From positions 1 through 6,428 of the forward strand of contig JALNWR010000155.1 in NCBI GenBank assembly GCA_023230795.1: 6,428 nt of DNA. The letters are read 5' to 3'. A program made the position numbers and the translations under genes. This document shows, one piece after another, positions 1 through 6,175 of the stretch. Below the pieces are notes generated by a model. That model did not search any database, was not told the DNA's origin, and saw nothing but the letters and a program-made list of their open reading frames with translations. Position 1 is the stretch's first letter. Each line of letters opens with the position of its first letter. The DNA comes from Candidatus Cloacimonadota bacterium. GTDB taxonomy: Bacteria > Cloacimonadota > Cloacimonadia > Cloacimonadales > Cloacimonadaceae.

Positions 1-1
1 A

Positions 2-259
2 AACAAAAGCATAGCCCTGGAAAAGCCTTACGATATCATGAGCCTCAGCAGCCCCTCCTGGCTTTCAGAGCAAAGTTCCGCGTTTATGATAGGCGATCAG
101 CAGCTTGATCCCGATAAGCTCTACCGGGTAGTAACGCATGACTATATCATCAGCCAATGGGACAAATATCTGGACTTTGAATCTCAAGCAATAGATGAGA
201 CCGGTGATCTGTTTTTAGATGCCATCATCAGACAGGTACAGCAGCAGCTTAATGAATAG
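2..259 (+). CDS. 5'-nucleotidase / UshA-like C-terminal domain, 3' end only
   Basis: The reading frame is open from base 2 to the TAG at 257-259, so this is the last 85 residues of a gene that starts upstream of the window. The visible part reads IGDQQLDPDKLYRVVTHDY, which matches the usual 'G+.LDPDK.YRV.TNDY' stretch of the C-terminal substrate-binding domain of 5'-nucleotidases, UDP-sugar hydrolases and 2',3'-cyclic phosphodiesterases (5_nucleotid_C, PF02872). In the family, this domain binds the nucleotide base, and the metal-dependent phosphoesterase domain lies N-terminal, so the catalytic part cannot be seen here. The common glycine-rich 'GGDGY' that follows the DY in many members is replaced by ISQWDKY, so base recognition may differ. 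An internal ATG at 38 is in frame but falls inside the domain and is not a plausible start. These proteins are usually periplasmic or lipoprotein. The family call is moderately sure; the substrate is unknown. Confidence 0.6.
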   Translation, partial: NKSIALEKPYDIMSLSSPSWLSEQSSAFMIGDQQLDPDKLYRVVTHDYIISQWDKYLDFESQAIDETGDLFLDAIIRQVQQQLNE

Positions 260-285
260 AGCTAAGGTGTAGCCTGAATGACGCG

Positions 286-305
286 ATCCACTGAAAAGCG
301 GGCAA
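286..305 (+). repeat. Direct repeat copy 1, upstream of darTG
   Basis: The sequence ATCCACTGAAAAGCGGGCAA recurs at 2188-2207 with one difference (A to C at its fifth base). This copy starts 26 nt after the nucleotidase stop codon. The last 15 bases (291-305) are identical in both copies. The two copies bracket the whole darTG module with its promoter. It could be an insertion or recombination boundary, or a member of a dispersed intergenic repeat family. Confidence 0.75.
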
Positions 306-412
306 GGCATCTTTGCGATAATCTCTCTCTAAGAATTGATGAAAGTCTTGAATGTTTGGGCTTATAGAAATCTGTTTGGTGAGCGTCTGCCAAGATGCGA
401 AGAATATTTTAA
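306..412. other. Non-coding leader between repeat and darT promoter
   Basis: I see no convincing gene here. A minus-strand open frame covers 249-449, but it has no recognisable family and no clear ribosome binding site, and it runs across the repeat and the darT promoter. AGAATAT occurs at 401-407 and again at 418-424, just before and after the -35 box of the candidate darT promoter, so this stretch may carry part of a regulator site. Confidence 0.4.
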
Positions 413-441
413 TTGACAGAATATCCTGAAGATGGCCTAAT
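413..441 (+). promoter_or_regulatory. Candidate sigma70-type promoter for darTG
   Basis: A perfect TTGACA (413-418) is followed, after a 17-nt spacer, by CCTAAT (436-441), which matches 4 of 6 bases of TATAAT including the final TAAT. Transcription would start near base 448, giving a leader of about 20 nt before the darT ATG. This would make darTG independent of the nucleotidase gene. The call comes from consensus matching only. Confidence 0.5.
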
Positions 442-457
442 GACCTCAATGGATATT
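420..457. promoter_or_regulatory. Inverted repeat around the darT promoter -10 (possible operator)
   Basis: AATATCC (420-426) and GGATATT (451-457) are perfect 7-bp inverted arms separated by 24 nt. They enclose the -10 box and predicted start point of the darTG promoter. Two arms placed this way could be half-sites for a regulator, as autoregulation is common in toxin-antitoxin operons. That role is inference, because DarG shows no clear DNA-binding motif and 7-bp arms can arise by chance. Confidence 0.3.
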
Positions 458-458
458 T

Positions 459-462
459 GGAG
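459..462 (+). promoter_or_regulatory. Ribosome binding site that sets the darT start
   Basis: GGAG lies 6 nt before the ATG at 469. The in-frame TTG at 457, which would give a protein four residues longer, overlaps this same Shine-Dalgarno sequence and has no good one of its own. The ATG at 469 is therefore the better start. Confidence 0.65.
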
Positions 463-468
463 CAAGAG

Positions 469-1053
469 ATGCAGTTTCGTAATGAACTTTATTACATTAC
501 CCCCATTGTGAACATCGCTTCCATTATGGAAGAGGGTGTTTTGTGCCATAAATTGGCTGAAAATGTACAGCATGATTCCATCGCTTTAGAAGACGTGCAG
601 AAAAGGCGTGAAGGGAAGAAAGTTCCCAATGCCAGACACCTTCATGAATATGTGAATTTCTATTTCAACGCCAGAAACCCCATGATGTATTTACGTAGAA
701 ATTTGTATAAGGAAACTTGCGTTTTATCAATATCTGCAGACGTGCTATCACTACCAGGGGTAGTAGTTTCAGACATGAATGCTGCAAGAGACCTTTGTAG
801 ATTTATGGAACCATTCAAGGCTCTCGAGATTTTGGATTTTGATATGATCTACACCAAGAATTGGAACGTCTCAGATAATTCTTTAAAATACAAACTTCAA
901 GGTGCAGTATGTGCTGAAGTATTGGTGCCAAACAGTGTAGCATATAATTACATCCAATCCGTTCATATAGCTGATCAAAGTATAGAAGCCAGTCTGATAG
1001 AGCTGGATTTCGATAAGCAAATAATCTGCGATGCAGATATGTTTTTTAGGTAA
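469..1053 (+). CDS. darT: DarT, DNA ADP-ribosyltransferase toxin (DarT2 type)
   Basis: The 194-residue product looks like DarT (DUF4433, PF14487). Members transfer ADP-ribose from NAD+ to thymidine in short motifs of single-stranded DNA, which blocks replication. Visible signatures, numbered from the ATG at 469: the N-terminal ITPIVNIASIMEEGVLC (10-26), matching the usual 'hIT...NL..Il..GLL' start; a basic QKRREGK (44-50), a candidate NAD-contacting arginine region; HLHEYVNFYFNARNPMMY (57-74), the counterpart of the hallmark 'LHDYVPFYF.PRSPMLY'; and LQGAVCAEVLVP (143-154), with Glu150 as the likely catalytic glutamate of the 'AEFLV' motif. The length is near that of the family, and no truncation or frameshift is seen. 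It lies just upstream of darG, with 10 nt between them. The macrodomain partner (not NADAR) places it in the DarTG2 class. The DNA target motif cannot be read from sequence. The family call is firm; exact residue equivalences are from memory. Confidence 0.92.
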   Translation: MQFRNELYYITPIVNIASIMEEGVLCHKLAENVQHDSIALEDVQKRREGKKVPNARHLHEYVNFYFNARNPMMYLRRNLYKETCVLSISADVLSLPGVVVSDMNAARDLCRFMEPFKALEILDFDMIYTKNWNVSDNSLKYKLQGAVCAEVLVPNSVAYNYIQSVHIADQSIEASLIELDFDKQIICDADMFFR

Positions 1054-1058
1054 AGGAG
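1054..1058 (+). promoter_or_regulatory. Ribosome binding site that sets the darG GTG start
   Basis: AGGAG directly follows the darT stop codon (1051-1053) and ends 5 nt before a GTG at 1064. The upstream in-frame ATG at 1031 lies inside darT and lacks a comparable site. Starting there would add 11 residues ahead of the macrodomain's first strand, so GTG 1064 is preferred. Confidence 0.7.
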
Positions 1059-1063
1059 ATAAA

Positions 1064-2167
1064 GTGATTAAAGTGCTCATCGGTGATCTGTTTGTCAGTA
1101 AGATGCAAACAAAAGTTAATACCGTAAACTGCGTTGGAGTGATGGGGAAAGGCATTGCCAAGCTTTTTAAACAGCAGTATCCAGAGATGTATGAGGATTA
1201 TGCAGATAGATGCAGGGCTAAAGAAATCAAAGAAGGAATACCTTATCTTTATATAGATTTGTTTGGCAATCGGATTCTAAATTTCCCTACCAAAAATCAC
1301 TGGAAGGGATTATCGAACCTTGAGAGCATAAAAAAGGGATTGGATATCATCATTGAAAACTACCAGGAATGGGGTATTGAATCCATAGCTTTCCCTCCGC
1401 TGGGCTGCGGCAATGGCGGATTGTTATGGCTCCAGGTGGGGCCTGTTATGTATCAAAAGCTAAGTCTGCTTAAAATCCCTGTTGAAATATATGCTCCCCA
1501 TGGTACTGGGAAAGAATATCTTAGCAAAGAGTTTCTCACGTCTGCACCTGATACTAATGCAAAAGCACAGATACTGGATAAGGAAATACCTGGTTCTTGG
1601 ATAGTGATATTAGAGATACTGCATCGTCTGGGTAAGATGAAGTACACCGTCCCGGTTGGCAAGACAGTATTCCAAAAGATCTGTTATATGACTAATTTAA
1701 CAGGCTTGAACACAGGGTTGCAATTCAAAAAAGGGTCCTATGGCCCCTATTCTCCAGATATTCAAAGGATATATGATGTCTTTGGCAGAGAAAACCTTAT
1801 CAGAGTATCCAAACATGGTAACTATACCAAGACAGAGACTGGAATTGAATACCCTTCTCTTCGAAATAAAAGGTCCGACTTACTTTTAGAGCATGAAGAG
1901 AAAATCTCCAGAGTAGTTGATCTGTTCAGTAGAATTAAATCTGCCGAACATGCGGAAGAGATAGGCACTATAATGTATGCCTTAGACAGAAAGACAGAGG
2001 GCGGAAAGGTTAATTTTGTTTCGGAAGAGGATTTTTACAATTTTATAATTTCCTGGAAAAAGGACTGGGACACTCCGCAGAAGCGTGAATCTGTAGCTTC
2101 TTCCATCAGATATTTGGCTACAATGGGATGGGTTGTCATGAATTACAGTGAGGGCTTGGTTGATTAA
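1064..2167 (+). CDS. darG: DarG, macrodomain DNA ADP-ribosyl glycohydrolase antitoxin
   Basis: This 367-residue protein (GTG start) has the two-part DarG build. Residues 1-150 are a macrodomain (PF01661) of the ALC1/TARG1-like class: MIKVLIGDLF, NTVNCVGVMGKGIAKLF (19-35, ADP-ribose-binding loop with Asn22), NFPTKNHWKG (73-82, where Lys77 is the likely equivalent of the catalytic lysine in characterised DarG) and the glycine-rich PPLGCGNGGLLW (111-122). Residues about 180-365 are the DarG C-terminal domain, marked by VFQKICYM (202-209) and FKKGSYGPYSPDI (221-233). In studied DarG proteins the macrodomain removes ADP-ribose from DNA thymidine, and the C-terminal domain binds and blocks DarT. 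One oddity is that most relatives I recall have GGLDW, where this protein has GGLLW (Leu121). It is probably co-translated with darT. No helix-turn-helix is obvious. Confidence 0.92.
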   Translation: MIKVLIGDLFVSKMQTKVNTVNCVGVMGKGIAKLFKQQYPEMYEDYADRCRAKEIKEGIPYLYIDLFGNRILNFPTKNHWKGLSNLESIKKGLDIIIENYQEWGIESIAFPPLGCGNGGLLWLQVGPVMYQKLSLLKIPVEIYAPHGTGKEYLSKEFLTSAPDTNAKAQILDKEIPGSWIVILEILHRLGKMKYTVPVGKTVFQKICYMTNLTGLNTGLQFKKGSYGPYSPDIQRIYDVFGRENLIRVSKHGNYTKTETGIEYPSLRNKRSDLLLEHEEKISRVVDLFSRIKSAEHAEEIGTIMYALDRKTEGGKVNFVSEEDFYNFIISWKKDWDTPQKRESVASSIRYLATMGWVVMNYSEGLVD

Positions 2168-2187
2168 ACTGTTTTGACATCTTTAAA

Positions 2188-2207
2188 ATCCCCTGAAAAG
2201 CGGGCAA
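2188..2207 (+). repeat. Direct repeat copy 2, downstream of darTG
   Basis: ATCCCCTGAAAAGCGGGCAA matches copy 1 at 286-305 in 19 of 20 positions and in the same orientation. It begins 20 nt after the darG stop codon. Outside the 20 bp the two surroundings do not align convincingly, so the repeat is short and sharply bounded. Confidence 0.75.
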
Positions 2208-2293
2208 AAGCAGATCAAGATTAGCCTCAAGAAACAGTAGGAGGACGCCAGATATCTTGCTGTAATTTAACGCTCAGATTAAGAAGAAATAAG

Positions 2294-2322
2294 TTGACGA
2301 ATTCTGGGCATTATCAGATATT
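2294..2322 (+). promoter_or_regulatory. Weak promoter candidate for the secreted protein gene
   Basis: TTGACG (2294-2299), a 17-nt spacer and GATATT (2317-2322, 4 of 6 matches to TATAAT) form a plausible but unremarkable promoter. It would give a leader of about 145 nt that includes the hairpin at 2341-2372. Other A/T-rich starts nearer the gene are possible. Confidence 0.3.
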
Positions 2323-2340
2323 GTAACAAGTGAATCTTAC

Positions 2341-2372
2341 CCTTGCTGCGAAGCATATTATATGCTGCAAGG
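2341..2372 (+). other. Bulged hairpin in the 5' leader
   Basis: CCTTGC (2341-2346) pairs with GCAAGG (2367-2372), and AGCATA (2352-2357) pairs with TATGCT (2361-2366). This leaves a 5-nt bulge (2347-2351) and a 3-nt loop. The 12 base pairs are contiguous on the 3' arm. An A-rich run follows rather than a U-run, so it is not an intrinsic terminator. It may be an mRNA-stabilising or regulatory structure in the leader of the next gene. Confidence 0.45.
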
Positions 2373-2475
2373 AAAACATATAGAGTGTTCAGAATAGATC
2401 ATTTAGTATCTTTTTATTACGGGGCTACAGAGCCTCATGAGCCTATAACAAATAAGAAAAAGCAAGGAGAATGCC

Positions 2476-5400
2476 ATGCTTAGAAAATGGATTTTAATCT
2501 TTGGCCTTGTGTTGAGTCTCAGCTTTGTCTGGGCACAGGGAAGTGAAGACTTCGCAAATTCTACTGCCACCGCCTCTTATGGAAGTGGTAGTTTTGTAGG
2601 AAACAATGGTATCACCTGGACTTATGTTGCATCCAGAGATGAGAATGGTGATGATAACAACTCTGGCATTGCTATCCCTGCCCTAATGCTCAGACGCGTA
2701 GCTGATAACAGCGCAGTGGCGTCCAGCACTATCGGCGGCGGGATTGGTGACTTTAGTGTGAAGCTCTATAAAGGCTTTACAGGCGGAGGAAATCGTCAAG
2801 TCGAGCTTTTTATTAACGGTGTTTCAAAAGGAACAAGCACTCCCTTTGATGACTTTGACGAACACATATTCGCGGTTACCGGCATAAATATCGCAGGGGA
2901 TATAACTATCGAGATCAAAAATATCACATCCAAACAAGTAATAGTGGATGATATAACTTGGACTGGATATGGCGCTGGCGGCAACTTACTGCCCAGCATC
3001 ACAAACATTACCCAAACTCCCAGCACTGATATCACTTCTTCCACCTCGGTCTCTGTCTCTGCCGATGTCACGGATACTGATGGCACGATCACCTCGGTTC
3101 TGCTCAAATGGGGCACCGAAACCGGCCTTTACCCAAATACCATCAATATGTCTGCTACAGGCATCACTTACACCACTGTGACTGATATCCCTGCTCAGGC
3201 AAATGGCAGCACGGTGTTTTATGTGATTCAGGCTACAGACAATGAAGCAGGCTTTACCACATCATCAGAAATAACTTACAGCGTTTACGATCCAGGCTCT
3301 TTGCCCTATACGCATGATTTTGCCGACGGTTGGGGCGACATTTATACTTACAGCGTAGCCGGCGACACTAAGGAATGGTATCTTTACGGCAACTCTGCCT
3401 CTATCAATGGATACGGCAGCACCCTGGAAGAAGACTGGATGATCTTGCCAGCCATCAATTTCGATAACTACAGCAATGAAATCATGAATTTCAATACCCT
3501 GGGCACTTACGGCGTAGTGGATGCAAATAATTATCTCAAGCTGTACTGGTCTTCAAACCATCTCGGCGCAGGCGATCCCAGCACCGCTACCTGGACCCAG
3601 ATTCCTTTTACTCTGGCCGATATTGGCGCGGGATTGACTCCTTCCGGGAATGTGGACCTTTCGGGTATTACCGGTTCAAGCGTCCATCTGGCTTTCAAGT
3701 ATCATTCCACAGACAATCCTACCCGCTGGGAAGTGAGCGATATCAATATTTACCCTGCAGGCGCTGGAACCCCCATCATCACTACCCTGCCTACGTCTCT
3801 GAGTGGATTGGACTATGTGATCGGCGAAGGCCCCTCCGCGATCCAGTCTTTCACTATTAGCGGAGCAAATCTCAGTGCTGATCTAATCCTCACTCCCGAG
3901 ACAAACTTCCATATTTCCATAATGGATGGGGCGAGCTTTATAGCGCTTAATCCCATTACCTTGAGCCCTGTCGGCGGAAATCTGCCTGAGACCACCATTT
4001 ATGTGCGGCTCAAAGCGGGCTTGCCTGCTGCGTCTTACAATGAACAAATTACGATCAGCTCAACAGGAGCGGATAATAGCACAGTAGCCCTCAGCGGCGC
4101 CGTTACCGGGCCGCAACCTACAGTCGCCATCTTGCAGCGTCCCGCTCAGATCGATATATCAGATGCCTCTTATCAAAGCGCGGTAATGGTAAAATTGGAA
4201 AACTATCCCACCGATGATGTGAGATACAGACTCTATAATGGCGGCACCCAATATAATCCCTGGGATGCAGCCACCGATACCTGGGTTAGCTCATTTAGTT
4301 ACAGTGCAGGCCCTGCCGTGCCGGGGACTGCCACTACTTCCACCACTTGGTGGATTCCATTCGAGATCGGCAGTAATCTCACTACAGTTGCCAACTATCG
4401 CGACCGTCTGGGACCTGCTTACGCATCCCCTAACTTCCAAACTCAAGCCCTTCCTCCAGCTACCGCAATCACCACCCCTGCGGTCATCATGGATACTCAG
4501 GTCAATTTCACCACCTGGAACGATTATACCCAAAAGTATATAGTCCTGGCCTATAACGCCACTACAGCTGGAGATTTGATCGCCGCAGCCTCTACAGATC
4601 TTGATACCGGTGCTTTTAGCGTCCGTGTGGAAGATGGCACTACCATCAGCCGCATTGAAATCCGGGATGTGATGAACAACCTCATCGAATCCGTTACCGG
4701 TACCTGGCCGATCGCATTAAACAGTGAAATTATCGTTACAGGCACAGTGGACCCCCTGGCCAATATCGCCGGCATGCCCAGTGATGAAATCGGGTCTTAT
4801 CACCTTAGCGGCATTGACCTTTACGCCGATATCGAACTTGTGGCTCCAGAGCATTTTGAGATTGCTACAGCCGAAACAGGCCCCTGGAGTTCAAGCCTTT
4901 CTCTGGATGCTTCCTTTGATGCGAATGTCTATGTGCGCATTAATTCTGCAGTAGTAGGACAGCATGCAGGAGATATCACTCACAACAGCGCTGGCGCCAC
5001 CCAGGTAAATGTGCGTGTGGAAGGTGAAACATTCCCTACTACGGGCACTATCATAGTTACCCAAACCCTTGTACCCTTCAGCCAGGATCTGGGAACTCCA
5101 TCCGCTGCCCAAAGCTACACCTTGCAAGGCTCTGACCTGTCCGGCCCCATCGCTGTAACTGCCGGAAGCCCCTTTGAACTTAGCGCAAATGGCACCACTG
5201 GCTGGGCTGCAAGCCTGGACTTTGCCGAAAATTACAACGGTCTGGTTTATGTTCGCATGAATGCAGCTGCTGCCGGTACTTATGAAGCTACCATCCTGCA
5301 CGAAAATGCCAATACTACTGCGGTGAGCTTTATGGTATCCGGTACAGCCACACCTTCTGCGGGAGAACTGGAAAACCTCTTCTTTAGTGAATACATAGAA

Positions 5401-6111
5401 GGTTCATCAAATAACAAGGCCATAGAGATTTACAACGCCGAAGGCAGCCCGGTGGATTTGGCTAACTACAAAGTAAAACTGGCCTCCAATGGCAATCCTT
5501 GGGGAAACACCCTGAATCTCAGTGGAATTCTGCCCGCCGGCGGGGTCTATGTGATCGCAAATAGCAGCGCTATGCAGGCAATCTTAGACCTGGCCGATGT
5601 CACCTCCAATGTCACTTATTACAATGGTGACGATGCTCTGGGCCTCTTTTATGGAGAGCTTTTGATCGACGTCATCGGAATCCCGGAAGAAAGTCCTTAC
5701 GTAAAATGGGATGTTGCAGGAGTTACTGATGCCACAGAAAATCACACCCTCATCCGCAAAGCTACCGTTACGCAGGGTAATACAGACTGGGCCAGCTCTG
5801 CCGGAACAAATGCCGATAACAGCGAATGGATAGTAATGGATATGGATTATATCGCAGATCTGGGTACTCACACTTATGGTGCTGGAATCCCCATTCCCAT
5901 CGTAACTATCAACGAAGCAGCCGGTCAGATCACCTTGAGCTGGGATGCCGTTTCAGGCGCCACCCAATATAAGGTTTATTCCGATGATGATCCTTATGGC
6001 GATTTCAGCGTCATGGAGGTTATTACTCCCAATATCACGGTTACCCTGCCTGCAAACAGCAAAAAATTCTATCGTGTAGTAGCAACGGATAATCCTCCGC
6101 CTGCTAAATAA
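2476..6111 (+). CDS. Secreted multidomain Ig-like / lamin-tail-domain protein
   Basis: This 1211-residue exported protein has AAGGAG (2464-2469) 6 nt before its ATG. A Sec signal peptide with a basic MLRK start and hydrophobic core has a likely cut after VWA (residue 20). Reading along: a beta-rich jelly-roll-like domain (about 21-168); an Ig/FN3-like domain (about 170-272); a cleaved-adhesin or choice-of-anchor-like domain (about 276-429, with EEDWMILPAINF); an Ig-like repeat (about 432-545); an unrecognised, aromatic-rich beta region (about 548-750); two more copies of the repeat in tandem (about 751-855 and 856-960); a lamin-tail domain (LTD, PF00932; about 966-1134, with LFFSEYIEGSSNNKAIEIYN); and an FN3-like end (about 1138-1211, with ITLSWDAVSGATQYKVY). 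No nuclease, protease or glycosidase motif was seen, although LTDs often accompany exported nucleases. It ends DNPPPAK, with no membrane anchor or LPxTG. The likely role is structural or adhesive at the cell surface; this is inference. Its G+C is higher than that of darTG. Confidence 0.85.
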   Translation: MLRKWILIFGLVLSLSFVWAQGSEDFANSTATASYGSGSFVGNNGITWTYVASRDENGDDNNSGIAIPALMLRRVADNSAVASSTIGGGIGDFSVKLYKGFTGGGNRQVELFINGVSKGTSTPFDDFDEHIFAVTGINIAGDITIEIKNITSKQVIVDDITWTGYGAGGNLLPSITNITQTPSTDITSSTSVSVSADVTDTDGTITSVLLKWGTETGLYPNTINMSATGITYTTVTDIPAQANGSTVFYVIQATDNEAGFTTSSEITYSVYDPGSLPYTHDFADGWGDIYTYSVAGDTKEWYLYGNSASINGYGSTLEEDWMILPAINFDNYSNEIMNFNTLGTYGVVDANNYLKLYWSSNHLGAGDPSTATWTQIPFTLADIGAGLTPSGNVDLSGITGSSVHLAFKYHSTDNPTRWEVSDINIYPAGAGTPIITTLPTSLSGLDYVIGEGPSAIQSFTISGANLSADLILTPETNFHISIMDGASFIALNPITLSPVGGNLPETTIYVRLKAGLPAASYNEQITISSTGADNSTVALSGAVTGPQPTVAILQRPAQIDISDASYQSAVMVKLENYPTDDVRYRLYNGGTQYNPWDAATDTWVSSFSYSAGPAVPGTATTSTTWWIPFEIGSNLTTVANYRDRLGPAYASPNFQTQALPPATAITTPAVIMDTQVNFTTWNDYTQKYIVLAYNATTAGDLIAAASTDLDTGAFSVRVEDGTTISRIEIRDVMNNLIESVTGTWPIALNSEIIVTGTVDPLANIAGMPSDEIGSYHLSGIDLYADIELVAPEHFEIATAETGPWSSSLSLDASFDANVYVRINSAVVGQHAGDITHNSAGATQVNVRVEGETFPTTGTIIVTQTLVPFSQDLGTPSAAQSYTLQGSDLSGPIAVTAGSPFELSANGTTGWAASLDFAENYNGLVYVRMNAAAAGTYEATILHENANTTAVSFMVSGTATPSAGELENLFFSEYIEGSSNNKAIEIYNAEGSPVDLANYKVKLASNGNPWGNTLNLSGILPAGGVYVIANSSAMQAILDLADVTSNVTYYNGDDALGLFYGELLIDVIGIPEESPYVKWDVAGVTDATENHTLIRKATVTQGNTDWASSAGTNADNSEWIVMDMDYIADLGTHTYGAGIPIPIVTINEAAGQITLSWDAVSGATQYKVYSDDDPYGDFSVMEVITPNITVTLPANSKKFYRVVATDNPPPAK

Positions 6112-6132
6112 CTAAAAACCTCTTAGATAAAT

Positions 6133-6158
6133 GCGGGATGCTTCGGCGTCCCGCTTTT
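6133..6158 (+). terminator. Intrinsic terminator of the secreted protein gene
   Basis: GCGGGATGC and GCGTCCCGC form a 9-bp stem with one G-T wobble, capped by a TTCG tetraloop and followed by TTTT (6155-6158). It starts 21 nt after the stop codon. The strong stem, stable tetraloop and U-run are typical of Rho-independent termination. Confidence 0.9.
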
Positions 6159-6175
6159 GCGTTTATCCGCCCCTG

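Larger units (their letters stand above)
2168..2475. other. 308-nt intergenic region between darG and the secreted protein gene
   Basis: No gene is seen on either strand. It holds repeat copy 2 (2188-2207). That copy sits inside an imperfect stem: ACTGTTT (2168-2174) with AAACAGT (2232-2238), TGA (2175-2177) with TCA (2227-2229), and ATCTT (2179-2183) with AAGAT (2217-2221). No U-run follows, so this is not a clear darG terminator. Further on lie a promoter candidate (2294-2322) and a hairpin (2341-2372). The last 100 bases are A/T-rich and end in a good ribosome binding site, AAGGAG (2464-2469). Confidence 0.6.

Noticed and set aside
249..449. Minus-strand 66-codon open frame over the region upstream of darT
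   Set aside because: It has no recognisable family and no good ribosome binding site, and it overlaps the nucleotidase end, repeat copy 1 and the darT promoter. The repeat's second copy does not continue a similar protein, so conserved coding is unlikely.
457..468. TTG at 457 as the darT start
   Set aside because: It overlaps the GGAG that is correctly spaced for the ATG at 469, and the family's conserved N-terminus begins soon after the ATG.
1031..1063. ATG at 1031 as the darG start, overlapping darT
   Set aside because: It would add 11 residues not needed by the macrodomain and lacks a Shine-Dalgarno sequence. GTG at 1064 has AGGAG at a 5-nt spacing.
286..2207. CRISPR-like array from the two 20-bp repeats
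   Set aside because: Only two copies exist, 1.9 kb apart and separated by two genes, with no regular spacers and no cas genes.
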